From Mucilaginibacter sp. UBA5151 (GTDB lineage: Bacteria > Bacteroidota > Bacteroidia > Sphingobacteriales > Sphingobacteriaceae), in NCBI GenBank assembly GCA_002413785.1, contig DHXR01000003.1:1-43988 (forward strand): DNA of 43,988 bases, read 5' to 3'. The notes under the pieces were generated by a model. It was not told the DNA's origin. It saw only the letters and a program-made list of their open reading frames with translations, and did no database searches. This document shows positions 22,925-31,490 of the stretch, piece after piece. The translations under genes were made by a program, and so were the position numbers. Position 1 is the first letter of the stretch, and each line of letters begins with the position of its first letter.

Positions 22925-24428
22925 ATGCCATTAATTTGCCCATGGTAAAAGGTAATTGTGCAGCAACCTGTCCGGGCAGTACCACATTCATCTTATCAGG
23001 TAAGGCCAGTTCATCGCCCGCTTTACCATGGATATATGTCCCGATGATACAGGCCTCTTCAGGTGAATAACCTTGCGCCAGCAAAGAGGCTAATATACCG
23101 GTCAGCACATCGCCCATGCCGCCACTGGCCATTGCCGGGTTGCCTGTGGTATTAAAATATACTTTGCCCTGCGGTGTTATAATTAAAGTGTAATCGTTTT
23201 TTAAAACGATATATAGCTGCTGTTCTTTAGCCTTTTGAATCCCGGTTTGCATACGTTGCCACCAGTTTTCATGTTCGCCGAACAGCCGGTCGAACTCTTT
23301 CTTATGCGGGGTCAAAATGGAGTTTTCAGGAACAGACCGCCATAATTCCCTGTGAACAGCTAACAAATTAAGCGCGTCTGCATCAATAACTATTGGCTTT
23401 TTATAATTGGTAAAAACATCTGTTATCAGCTCCACGGCCAGTTCATCTTTCCCCAGCCCCGGACCAATGCCTATCGCGCTGAATTTATCCCATTCAATTA
23501 TGGGTAACTGCACATCGTGCCTGACAATTGCCATAATTTCGGGCATATAACTATTTAAGGCTATTAACCCGCTTTGTGGTATGCAGGCCGTTGTTAATCC
23601 GGACCCCGCATAAACGCAAGCCGATGCACAAAGCAAGGCTGCACCCATAGTTTCAGGCTGCCCGGCAACAATCAGCGTATGCCCGTAAGAGCCTTTGTTG
23701 CTGAAACGGCGGCGCGGTTTCAGCATTTGCCTTATGTCTTTTTCTTCAACTGCCAGGTACGGTGAATTGAGTGATTGGATAAATTTTTCATCAATGCCAA
23801 TATTAACCGTTTCCCGGCATTTGATGTACGGGCCTGACTCCGGCAGCAGAAAGTTGATTTTGGACTGCTGAAAAGTGATCATATAGTCGGCTTTTAAAAC
23901 TCCGGCACCGTGGGGCATCTCACCATCGGCAAAAAAACCGGTTGGTACGTCAACTGCCACAACCGTTTTATCCAAACTGTTTAAATGATCAACCAGCCTT
24001 TTATAATCACCTTGGAGCGGTTTGTTTAAACCCGTCCCCAGTAAGGCGTCGATGATAACCTGGCCTTCTTCAACAGGGAAGCCGCTTCCGGGGTGTATTT
24101 CTGTTATGCTTATTGACGTTTTTTTTAGCCGTTCAAGATTGGCATTAAAGTCAGCGGTCGATTTATCCGAAAACCGGGCCACTTTAACATTTATATTTTT
24201 ATATAGATAGTTCTGCAATATTCTTGCAACAGCCAGCCCATCGCCGCCATTATTGCCGGTACCGCAATAAAACGTTATTGCCTGGTTTTGATCCGGGAAA
24301 TGATTAATAAACCAGTCTGCAAAAGCATGCGATGCACGTTCCATCAGGTCAATGGAGGCAATAGGTTCATGGGCGATTGTATAAGCGTCAGCTTCGCGGA
24401 TCTGGGCGGAAGTAAGTAAGGGTAGCAT
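22923..24428 (-). CDS. nnr: Bifunctional NAD(P)H-hydrate epimerase / ADP-dependent dehydratase
   Basis: A 501-residue fusion that repairs damaged NAD(P)H hydrates. The N-terminal YjeF_N epimerase domain (about 1-215) carries YCGTGNNGGDGLAVARIL and VVAVDVPTGF. The C-terminal carbohydrate-kinase-like dehydratase domain (about 225-500) carries GIGPGLGKDE, ILTPHKKEFDRLFG and GNPAMASGGMGDVLTGILA. The fused two-domain layout and length match bacterial Nnr. The start is at the ATG at 24428, with no earlier candidate of note. It faces the small gene at 24472. Confidence 0.95.
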   Translation of the reverse strand: MLPLLTSAQIREADAYTIAHEPIASIDLMERASHAFADWFINHFPDQNQAITFYCGTGNNGGDGLAVARILQNYLYKNINVKVARFSDKSTADFNANLERLKKTSISITEIHPGSGFPVEEGQVIIDALLGTGLNKPLQGDYKRLVDHLNSLDKTVVAVDVPTGFFADGEMPHGAGVLKADYMITFQQSKINFLLPESGPYIKCRETVNIGIDEKFIQSLNSPYLAVEEKDIRQMLKPRRRFSNKGSYGHTLIVAGQPETMGAALLCASACVYAGSGLTTACIPQSGLIALNSYMPEIMAIVRHDVQLPIIEWDKFSAIGIGPGLGKDELAVELITDVFTNYKKPIVIDADALNLLAVHRELWRSVPENSILTPHKKEFDRLFGEHENWWQRMQTGIQKAKEQQLYIVLKNDYTLIITPQGKVYFNTTGNPAMASGGMGDVLTGILASLLAQGYSPEEACIIGTYIHGKAGDELALPDKMNVVLPGQVAAQLPFTMGKLMA

Positions 24429-24450
24429 ATAGCTTAAAGGTACAATTGTT

Positions 24451-24458
24451 TATTTTTG
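24451..24458 (+). promoter_or_regulatory. -7 box for the 24472 small gene
   Basis: TATTTTTG matches TAnnTTTG and lies 13 bases before the ATG at 24472. Confidence 0.45.
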
Positions 24459-24471
24459 TTTGGATAGATTT

Positions 24472-24603
24472 ATGAAGTTTTTAAACGGCGAACCTATCTC
24501 AACCTTTGTTTACGCTGATGATGATTGGAATACCCCGTTATCTGTTACTCCGTTATACCAGGCTGTTTCACCAAACGGCGACGTCGCTGTTATTTACCAC
24601 TAA
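24472..24603 (+). CDS. Unknown 43-residue protein or 5' stub of a lost gene
   Basis: The frame begins MKFLNGEPISTFVYADDDWN, continues TPLSVTPLYQAVSPNGD and stops at 24601. Composition is protein-like and a promoter box is present upstream. The end meets the end of the minus-strand open frame at 24600, so two gene fragments may have been joined here. I cannot name the family. Confidence 0.45.
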   Translation: MKFLNGEPISTFVYADDDWNTPLSVTPLYQAVSPNGDVAVIYH

Positions 24604-24839
24604 AGGGAATAATTTAGAGTAACCTGTGCGTCTGAAATCACAGCAGGCTTCGTCGCCGTCGGGATAAATAGCCAGCCATTTTTGGGAGATAATCCCTTGC
24701 CGGTTATGCTAAAGATATCTCCCTTGTTTCGGGCAATAGTGATATTATTTAAATAAGGTCCGGCGCTAATGGTTCCATTGGCAGGGTTGATGCAGGGTGC
24801 TGCTGTGCCGGTTGCATCGGTGAGATACCCGGCGGGCAT
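24600..24839 (-). pseudogene. Fragment of an unknown secreted or beta-rich protein
   Basis: The minus frame from an ATG at 24839 reads MPAGYLTDATGTAAPCINPA, later YLNNITIARNKGDIFSITGK and ends TLNYSL at 24600. The Gly/Thr/Asn-rich beta style suggests the C-terminus of an extracellular protein. The frame stays open into the pdxA 3' end, so the N-terminus is unclear. It may be a remnant of a gene deleted between pdxA and nnr. Confidence 0.3.
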
Positions 24840-24906
24840 CGTTGCACCTTTTTCATGGTCAATTTTTTTACCTCTCAACCGTGTTTTTACAAATCTGCCG
24901 GCCCGA

Positions 24907-25974
24907 CTAATCCCTGTCGCGGCTAAGTTTGGTAAACACCAAAGGGTTTTCATTGAGTTCCATTGTTTCGCGGCGGTGCTTAACAATATGAATTGCCGTA
25001 AATATAGCTTCACGGAATGAGATCTCCGAAGCCAGGTTTTTACCGGCAATATCATAAGCAGTGCCATGGTCCGGCGATGTACGCACAAAGTTTAAACCTG
25101 CGGTAAAATTGACCCCGGATTCAAAAGCAATCTGTTTAAAAGGGATCAGCCCCTGGTCGTGGTACATGGCTAATACGGCGTCGAACTGCAAATACGTGCC
25201 GTTTGCAAAAAAACCATCGGCTGCATAAGGGCCAAAGGCCAGGATGTTATTATTCCGCGCTTCTTCAATGGCCGGGATAATAGTTGTTTGTTCTTCGTTG
25301 CCGATAAGGCCGTTATCACTTGCATGGGGGTTTAAGCCCAGTACCGCAATCCGTGGTTTACGGATCCAAAAATCATTACGGAGGCTGCTATCCATCAGTT
25401 TTAACTTGGCCAGTATTTTTTCGGTAGTAATGCTTTCTGCAACTTTTGCCAGCGGGATATGCCCGGTAACAACGCCTACCCTTAGTGTATCGCTTACCAA
25501 AAACATCAATGATTCCCCTGCTCCCGCGCGTTCCTGCAGATATTCGGTATGGCCCGGGAAATTAAACTGGTCGCTTTGTATGGTATCTTTATTAATAGGC
25601 GCGGTAACAAGCGCGTCTATATCGCCATTGATAAGGTCAGTTGTTGCCCGCTCCAGCGACATAAAAGAATATTTACCCACGGCGGGATTAACCACACCCG
25701 GCTCAATTTTTACATCCTCTTCCCAGCAATTGATCATATTGGGTTTTTTATGATCCTTTTTGCCAGTAACTTCTGATGGGTGGTTGATCACAAAAAAATT
25801 AAGATCTTCTACATTTGTTGTGCGGCGGTAAAATGAGGCCACTTTGGTATGGCCATAAACTATAGGGATACAATAATCATAAATGGGGCTATCCGCCAAA
25901 GTTTTTATAATTATTTCTAACCCGATACCATTAACATCACCTATACTTATCCCTATTTTTATTTTCTCGCTCAT
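24907..25974 (-). CDS. pdxA: 4-hydroxythreonine-4-phosphate dehydrogenase
   Basis: A 355-residue enzyme of the DXP-dependent vitamin B6 route. Motifs are GISIGDVNGIGLEII at the N-terminus, ALVTAPINKDTI, FPGHTEYLQE (metal ligand His), GLNPHASDNGLIGNEE and MYHDQGLIPFKQ with the second metal ligand His. The end FVRTSPDHGTAYDIAGK is also typical. Length is normal. It runs divergently from ksgA across about 270 bases. Confidence 0.96.
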   Translation of the reverse strand: MSEKIKIGISIGDVNGIGLEIIIKTLADSPIYDYCIPIVYGHTKVASFYRRTTNVEDLNFFVINHPSEVTGKKDHKKPNMINCWEEDVKIEPGVVNPAVGKYSFMSLERATTDLINGDIDALVTAPINKDTIQSDQFNFPGHTEYLQERAGAGESLMFLVSDTLRVGVVTGHIPLAKVAESITTEKILAKLKLMDSSLRNDFWIRKPRIAVLGLNPHASDNGLIGNEEQTTIIPAIEEARNNNILAFGPYAADGFFANGTYLQFDAVLAMYHDQGLIPFKQIAFESGVNFTAGLNFVRTSPDHGTAYDIAGKNLASEISFREAIFTAIHIVKHRRETMELNENPLVFTKLSRDRD

Positions 25975-25981
25975 ATTATAT

Positions 25982-26155
25982 TATGATTTCACCGATGTGA
26001 TAATGATTACACCGATTTTTATTTATGATTACACCGATTGCAACGATGATTACACCGATTTTTGTCATTGGGTCATTGGTTTTTCTGCCTTTGCCCTTTC
26101 ACCCTTCACCCTTCACCTTTACCCTTTCACCCTTTCACCCTTTACCTTTCACGTT
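25982..26155 (+). repeat. Tandem-like intergenic repeats between pdxA and ksgA
   Basis: GATTACACCGAT occurs three times and once as GATTTCACCGAT within 25985-26062. It is followed by TCATTGGGTCATTGG and a tract of CCCTTCAC/CCCTTTCACC near-repeats to about 26155. These fill the 25975-26243 gap. No gene is visible. Confidence 0.75.
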
Positions 26156-26243
26156 CACACAATCATGCAAATAAAAGATTTTAAGCTTATAGTTCATGAT
26201 TAAAGCACAAATATGTATAATTTGCCCCAATATTTGATTAATA

Positions 26244-27023
26244 ATGACATTAGTAAGAGCAAAAAAGCATTTGGGGCAACATTTCCTTACTGATAAAAAC
26301 ATTGCTGCCAAAATCGTAGAGAGCCTGCGCCCTGAAAATAAATACAGCCAGGTGCTGGAAGTTGGCCCCGGTATGGGTGTCCTTTCTGATTTTTTACTGC
26401 AAAAACCGGAGTATGAGGTTTCGCTGATCGATATTGATACCGAGTCGTACCAGTACCTTCAAAAAAAATACCCGCAATTGGGCAGTCGCCTTATTAACGC
26501 CGATTTTTTGGAGATGGATTTTCAGGCATTTTTTAAAGGACCGATGGCCATCATTGGCAATTTCCCGTATAACATATCTTCACAGATTCTTTTTAAAGTG
26601 CTTGATAACAGGCAGCAGGTAGTCGAGGTGGTGGGTATGTTTCAAAAAGAAGTGGCAGAGCGTTGCGCCGCTAAAGCAGGCAGCAAAGAATATGGCATCC
26701 TTAGCGTGTTTTTGCAGGCTTACTATAAGGTTGAATACCTGTTTACTGTGAAAGCGGGTGTTTTTAATCCGCCGCCGAAAGTGTTGTCGGCTGTAATAAG
26801 GTTAACGAGGAATGAAAAAGAGCAATTAGGCTGCGATGAAAAACTTTTCTGGCAGGTGGTAAAAGCAGGTTTTAACCAGCGGAGGAAAACCTTAAGGAAT
26901 GCCTTATCATCACTGATCAACAAGGAAAAGATGACCGGTGAGCCAATGCTCGATTTGAGGGCAGAGCGGTTAAGTGTGGAGGATTTTGTAAGGCTGACGA
27001 ATATGATTACGGCTAACAGATGA
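26244..27023 (+). CDS. rsmA: 16S rRNA (adenine1518/1519-N6) dimethyltransferase
   Basis: A 259-residue KsgA/RsmA protein. It dimethylates two adjacent adenines in helix 45 of 16S rRNA during 30S assembly. Motifs are KHLGQHFLTDKNI, LEVGPGMGVLSDFL for SAM binding and IIGNFPYNISSQILF, the N6-adenine methylase NxPY box. FNPPPKVLSAVIRL near the C-terminal domain fits. It overlaps the next gene by 4 bases. Confidence 0.96.
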   Translation: MTLVRAKKHLGQHFLTDKNIAAKIVESLRPENKYSQVLEVGPGMGVLSDFLLQKPEYEVSLIDIDTESYQYLQKKYPQLGSRLINADFLEMDFQAFFKGPMAIIGNFPYNISSQILFKVLDNRQQVVEVVGMFQKEVAERCAAKAGSKEYGILSVFLQAYYKVEYLFTVKAGVFNPPPKVLSAVIRLTRNEKEQLGCDEKLFWQVVKAGFNQRRKTLRNALSSLINKEKMTGEPMLDLRAERLSVEDFVRLTNMITANR

Positions 27024-27751
27024 ACTATTTTCGAGGCGTTTTAATTGCTATCATGCTTGTGGGTTCGGGTGTTTATCCCGGCTATGCGCAAATCAGGCCA
27101 TCGCAAAAAAGAAGCATTATATCAACCAAAACTGTATCACTCAGTTATGATAAACAGAAGGATACGCTAAGAATACCGGTAGTGGCTGATCAATATCCGG
27201 GGCTAAAAATAGCACTGTCAGATAAAAACATTTTCGATGGGGATGACTTGCAGGCAGTAGTAAAAAATTATCAGTCATGCGGCTGCGGTATTACCGGTTT
27301 AAATTATGAGGTTACTTTTGAGAGCGATGATATCATATCCATAATTTTGTACTTCGACACGATGGCAGCTTATCCCGACAATTATCAAAAATATCTGACA
27401 TTTAATATCAAAACAGGTGAGGTGTACCCCATTAGTAAAGAGATCAGTGCGAATGGATTGAAATGGATTTTTGACAGCTATAAAAGTACGGTCAGAAAGC
27501 GGATCCTTAATGACAAGGATGGCAATTCCGATGAGGATATTGATGACTTTAATGAATTGAAAACCACTATTGACAGTCTGGACAGTCAGGAACTTTTTGG
27601 GAAATATATTTTCACAAAAAAAGGGATCATGTTATCAACCGAAAGGATATTACCACACGTTGTACAAGCGTTTGAACCCGACCGGGATTTGCTGGTCCCT
27701 TATGACAAATTGAAAATTTACAAAGCTGCGACAGCCGTGGTTGTTAAATAA
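27020..27751 (+). CDS. Unknown exported protein coupled to rsmA
   Basis: A 243-residue protein whose ATG overlaps the rsmA stop. The signal peptide MNYFRGVLIAIMLVGSGVYPGYAQ suggests export. The mature part is acidic and beta-rich, with a CGCGITG cysteine pair near residues 88-92 and LYFDTMAAYPDNYQKYLTFN. I do not recognise the family. Coupling to rsmA probably reflects shared transcription rather than shared function. Confidence 0.8.
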   Translation: MNYFRGVLIAIMLVGSGVYPGYAQIRPSQKRSIISTKTVSLSYDKQKDTLRIPVVADQYPGLKIALSDKNIFDGDDLQAVVKNYQSCGCGITGLNYEVTFESDDIISIILYFDTMAAYPDNYQKYLTFNIKTGEVYPISKEISANGLKWIFDSYKSTVRKRILNDKDGNSDEDIDDFNELKTTIDSLDSQELFGKYIFTKKGIMLSTERILPHVVQAFEPDRDLLVPYDKLKIYKAATAVVVK

Positions 27752-27767
27752 ACATACTTTTTTTGAA

Positions 27768-28334
27768 TTAATACATCTCAAAAGGTACAGGCTGAATTGC
27801 TAAATGCATTGTCTTCACTGATTCAGCCATCCTTTTGATAAAAATATAATTTGCTGCTCCGCCTATAACAGCACCGACTATGGGCACCAGTCTTTCCGCC
27901 GTTCTGGTTCCTAAAATCACCAGCATTTTTTCTGCTATAGCTTCCATCATTGTTTTGGTGAGCGCTACACCAGCCTCCACTTTAAGCGAAGTGGCTACGA
28001 GCGACATAAATTCGTCGTATTTTACATCGTAACTGCCTTTGTTGTAATAAGAAACAGCCATGGTGACCCTGAATTGCTGTGTTATAAGGTTCAGAAAATC
28101 AACGGGGATGCCTACTAAAACGGTAAGCGCACCGCCGCTGCCTGAAATAATGCCCGATCCTGCGGCAAGATATGCACACTGATCAATAAATTTATCCAAC
28201 CCCATTTTATCAACCCCTTTTTTAACATTAAGCTGGTCGAGCCGGTCAAATATTTGTTTAAACCCAATATGTGCTAGTTTTTGGGATTGAAGTTTTATTT
28301 CTGAACTGATTTTTTTAAATTTTATACGTTTCAT
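27768..28334 (-). CDS. EcsC family protein
   Basis: A 188-residue protein with DKFIDQCAYLAAGSGIISGS, GIPVDFLNLITQQFRVTMAV and VPIVGAVIGGAANYIFIKRM, the pattern of the EcsC family. EcsC is named after a Bacillus locus and its role is unclear. It probably associates with membranes through its small hydrophobic helices. The gene is convergent with the upstream exported-protein gene. Confidence 0.82.
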   Translation of the reverse strand: MKRIKFKKISSEIKLQSQKLAHIGFKQIFDRLDQLNVKKGVDKMGLDKFIDQCAYLAAGSGIISGSGGALTVLVGIPVDFLNLITQQFRVTMAVSYYNKGSYDVKYDEFMSLVATSLKVEAGVALTKTMMEAIAEKMLVILGTRTAERLVPIVGAVIGGAANYIFIKRMAESVKTMHLAIQPVPFEMY

Positions 28335-28660
28335 AACGGGCAGATTAAATAGATTAAACGAAAAAACAACGTCAATTTATATAAGAGCTATTTACGTGCC
28401 AATTTGTTGGCTGAAAAATCCTGATAAATTTACGTCGTTGGGAAAAGACTATATGGATTGGAAAACAATAAGAACCCAATGGTTGACAATGAATTTATTG
28501 CCAATAAACCTGACAATAAAAATTTTGTCATCCATAGTAGCTATCTGAGAACGGACATACAGCGGGGACGATAGCTATTAGGGTGAACTAAATACTTTGT
28601 CAAATACCTTTTAATTAATTATACATATAATACATTTGTACCCTTATAAAAGTATCAAAT
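28335..28660. other. Gap with promoter and only doubtful short frames
   Basis: A TACATTTG box at 28631-28638, matching TAnnTTTG, lies 22 bases before the next gene and is its likely promoter. Short overlapping frames at about 28450-28570 (one beginning MVDNEFIANKPDNK) could be a remnant, but I cannot link them to a family. Confidence 0.45.
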
Positions 28661-29596
28661 TTGAAAAACAACATCCTCATCGTTGATGACATACACCCTG
28701 TTTTTATGGAACAGGCAGAAGCTAAGGGTTACCATTGCGATTACCTGCCGCTGATAAAACCTGACGAAGCCTTGCAAATTATCGGCAATTATGCCGGGCT
28801 GGTAATGCGCTCGAAATTTAAACTAAACCGGCAGTATATCGACGCCGGGGTAAACCTCCGTTTCGTCTGCCGTGCCGGGGCTGGTATGGATAATATTGAC
28901 GAAGCTTATGCCGCCGAAAAAGGCATTACCCTGATCAACGCGCCCGAAGGGAATATGGATGCCGTTGGGGAACATGCTGTTGGCCTTTTACTGGCTTTAA
29001 TGAATAACTTTAATGTAGCCGATGCCCAAATACGTGCCGGGAGCTGGCAGCGCGAAGCTAACCGGGGTTACGAATTAAAAGGAAAAACTGTAGGAATAAT
29101 TGGCTATGGTTTTATGGGCCGTAGTTTTGCACGTAAGCTTTCGGGCTTTGAGGTAAACGTTATTGCTTACGACAAATACAAAACCGGCTTTAGTGATCAG
29201 TATGCCCGCGAGGTAAGTATGGAAGAAATTGTTAAGCATAGCGATGTGCTAAGCCTGCATATACCGCTCACCGCAGAGACTGAAGGACTGGTAAATGAGG
29301 AATATTTGTTCCATTTTAAAAAGCCCATTTTTTTACTGAATACCGCACGCGGTAAAGTAGCACAAATCAGGGCGGTACTAAATGCCATTAAGCAAGGCAA
29401 AATTTTAGGCGCCGGTTTGGATGTGCTGGAAACCGAAAAATTCCCTAACCTTGCTGAACAGGAATGGTTTGAAGAACTCCGCCAGTCAAATAAAGTGATA
29501 CTAACCCCTCATGTTGCCGGATGGACCTTTGAGTCATACCGGAAAATAAGCGAGGTGATGGCGGGGAAGCTGGGGAAGTTCATGGTTCATAGATGA
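28661..29596 (+). CDS. D-isomer-specific 2-hydroxyacid dehydrogenase
   Basis: A 311-residue protein starting with TTG, read LKNNILIVDDIHPVF. The NAD-binding motif is VGIIGYGFMGRSFARKL near residues 145-161. The catalytic Arg is in LLNTARGKVAQ and the His in LTPHVAGWTFES. It resembles phosphoglycerate-dehydrogenase-like enzymes but is shorter than SerA and lacks an ACT domain. The substrate is unknown. A promoter box lies just upstream and the gene stands alone. Confidence 0.88.
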   Translation: MKNNILIVDDIHPVFMEQAEAKGYHCDYLPLIKPDEALQIIGNYAGLVMRSKFKLNRQYIDAGVNLRFVCRAGAGMDNIDEAYAAEKGITLINAPEGNMDAVGEHAVGLLLALMNNFNVADAQIRAGSWQREANRGYELKGKTVGIIGYGFMGRSFARKLSGFEVNVIAYDKYKTGFSDQYAREVSMEEIVKHSDVLSLHIPLTAETEGLVNEEYLFHFKKPIFLLNTARGKVAQIRAVLNAIKQGKILGAGLDVLETEKFPNLAEQEWFEELRQSNKVILTPHVAGWTFESYRKISEVMAGKLGKFMVHR

Positions 29597-29665
29597 TAGT
29601 TCATAGCAGTTGCAATCGGGCAATGAACTATCGTCCATGAACCATGAACTATGAACCATGAACTA
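29580..29665 (+). repeat. Self-similar palindromic spacer of ATGAACTATG words
   Basis: Repeats of CATGAACTATGAACCATGAA and its reverse complement (ATGGTTCATAG, ATAGTTCAT) fill the gap between two convergent genes. The spacer can form hairpins and may act as a two-way terminator. Confidence 0.65.
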
Positions 29666-30494
29666 ACAAAACGTTATCAATCAACCTCGTGATCCCCACA
29701 CGGGCGGCGACAAGGGCAATAATATTTTTTGTTTTTTCATTAGCCTGGTGAAGTGTATCCCCGTCAGCGATTTCAAAATATTCAAGTTCAACACCGGGCT
29801 CCTTGCTGATCATCCGGTCAGCTTCCTGCTTTAACTCAGCCAGCTTATTTCTGTCAAAACTATCCTTTACCCGGTTCAGCGTTTTTGACAGGATCAGGGC
29901 ATGCACCCTGTCTTCCGCAGTTAGCTGAATGTTCCTTGAGCTCATAGCCAGGCCATCCGCCTCGCGCCTTATGGGGCACATAACAAGTTTAACCGGCATG
30001 TTTAACTGCTCGGCCATCTTGCTGATAATCAAAAATTGCTGATAATCCTTTTGCCCGAAATAGGCGGTATCAGGTTTCACTATATTAAATAATTTATAAA
30101 CAACCTGGGTGACGCCCTGGTAATGCCCCGGCCTGAATTTTCCTTCAAGCAGGTACTCCAACTCGCCGGTGTTTAAATGCCATTGTTCATTATCATCATA
30201 TATTTCATTGACTGCGGGATTAAACAGCACATCGCACTTAACCTGTTCAAGCATTTTAATATCTGCTTCAATGGTGCGGGGATATTTCTCAAGGTCTTTT
30301 GGGTCGTTAAACTGACTTGGGTTTACAAAAATGCTGCAAACAACTTCATCATTGTTTTGCTGTGCCTGTTCAATTAATGAAAGGTGGCCGGCGTGCAATG
30401 CACCCATAGTCGGCACAAAGCCAATAGTTTTCCCCATAGCCCTGGTTTGCAGTAAATATTGTGCGAGGGTTTCCTTAGTGGTAAATATTTTCAA
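29649..30494 (-). CDS. panC: Pantothenate synthetase
   Basis: A 281-residue enzyme that joins pantoate and beta-alanine using ATP. Motifs are GFVPTMGALHAGHLSLIEQA (the HAGH nucleotide site), SIFVNPSQFNDPKDLEKYPR, YFGQKDYQQFLIISK and MSSRNIQL, which includes the KMSKS-like loop. Length is normal. It is transcribed divergently from the starch synthase-like gene. Confidence 0.96.
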   Translation of the reverse strand: MKIFTTKETLAQYLLQTRAMGKTIGFVPTMGALHAGHLSLIEQAQQNNDEVVCSIFVNPSQFNDPKDLEKYPRTIEADIKMLEQVKCDVLFNPAVNEIYDDNEQWHLNTGELEYLLEGKFRPGHYQGVTQVVYKLFNIVKPDTAYFGQKDYQQFLIISKMAEQLNMPVKLVMCPIRREADGLAMSSRNIQLTAEDRVHALILSKTLNRVKDSFDRNKLAELKQEADRMISKEPGVELEYFEIADGDTLHQANEKTKNIIALVAARVGITRLIDNVLLVHGS

Positions 30495-30568
30495 ATCAAT
30501 TTTAAATTACGGAATCCGGCAAAGTTGTATAAATGATTAAAAATTACCAAACTTACTTGCATTATTGG

Positions 30569-30599
30569 TTGCCAGTTTATATAATAATGCTTATATTTG
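30569..30599 (+). promoter_or_regulatory. Promoter of the starch synthase-like/DUF4270 genes
   Basis: TTG at 30569-30571 and TATATTTG at 30592-30599 are 20 bases apart, a good match to Bacteroidota -33 and -7 elements. The ATG follows 52 bases later at 30651. Confidence 0.65.
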
Positions 30600-30650
30600 C
30601 ACACTCAATTTTTTTTGACTTCTTATATTTAATTTAATACTGATATAGTG

Positions 30651-31475
30651 ATGGGTAAATCTAAGCTTCTGTTTATAACTCATGAAATGTCCCCTTTCCT
30701 TGAACTTACAAAAATTTCTGAAATCACACGCCGGCTTCCGCAGGCTATGCAGGAAAAGGGTTACGAAATTCGTATCCTTATGCCTCGTTTTGGGAATATC
30801 AATGAGCGCAGGAACCGTTTGCATGAGGTGATCCGTTTATCGGGTATGAATATCATCATTAACGACAATGACAATCCGTTAATTATTAAAGTCGCTTCTA
30901 TCCCTTCTGCCAGGATGCAGGTTTACTTTTTAGACAATGAAGAGTATTTTCAGCGCAAGCACGTTTTTGGCGATAAAGACGGCAAGTTTTACGCCGACAA
31001 CGACGAGCGTATGATTTTCTTTTGTAAAGGCGCTTTGGAGACGGTAAAAAAATTAGGATGGGCGCCCGATGTAATTCATTGTCACGGCTGGCTGAGCTCG
31101 CTGATACCGGCTTATTTAAAAACTGCCTTTAAAGATGATCCTACTTTTAAAAATTCAAAAGTAGTTTACTCTATTTATGAAAATGATTTTACCGACGAGC
31201 TGGCTGCTGATTTTACTCAAAAAGCAATTATCGGCGATATGACGGAAACACAGATAGATGTTTACAAACCCGGCACCAATTCGGCCCTTTATGCCGGCGC
31301 TATCCAGTACAGTGACGGGATTGTTTTGGCAGGTGAAAATATCGACGAAGATGTGTTAAATAATGTTAAAAACAGCAATAAATCGGTTTTAGAGTTCGAA
31401 TCCACCTCTGATTTCGAAAATTATTACAATTTTTACGACGAAATTGTCAATGAGGAATTGGCACATGTTGTATAA
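30651..31475 (+). CDS. Starch/glycogen synthase N-terminal domain protein (GT5-like, half length)
   Basis: The start is at the ATG at 30651 (MGKSKLLFITHEMSPFLE), giving 274 residues. ITHEMSPFLELTKISEITR and APDVIHCHGWLSSLIPAYLK are the N-terminal acceptor-domain motifs of GT5 synthases. The C-terminal GT-B nucleotide domain is absent, and the protein ends after an acidic tail. From memory this short form is conserved in Bacteroidota, so it is probably intact rather than truncated. Lacking half the active site, it may not be a synthase. It is followed after 15 bases by the DUF4270 gene and then glmS. Confidence 0.8.
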   Translation: MGKSKLLFITHEMSPFLELTKISEITRRLPQAMQEKGYEIRILMPRFGNINERRNRLHEVIRLSGMNIIINDNDNPLIIKVASIPSARMQVYFLDNEEYFQRKHVFGDKDGKFYADNDERMIFFCKGALETVKKLGWAPDVIHCHGWLSSLIPAYLKTAFKDDPTFKNSKVVYSIYENDFTDELAADFTQKAIIGDMTETQIDVYKPGTNSALYAGAIQYSDGIVLAGENIDEDVLNNVKNSNKSVLEFESTSDFENYYNFYDEIVNEELAHVV

Positions 31476-31490
31476 GCTTTGAGATCATAT

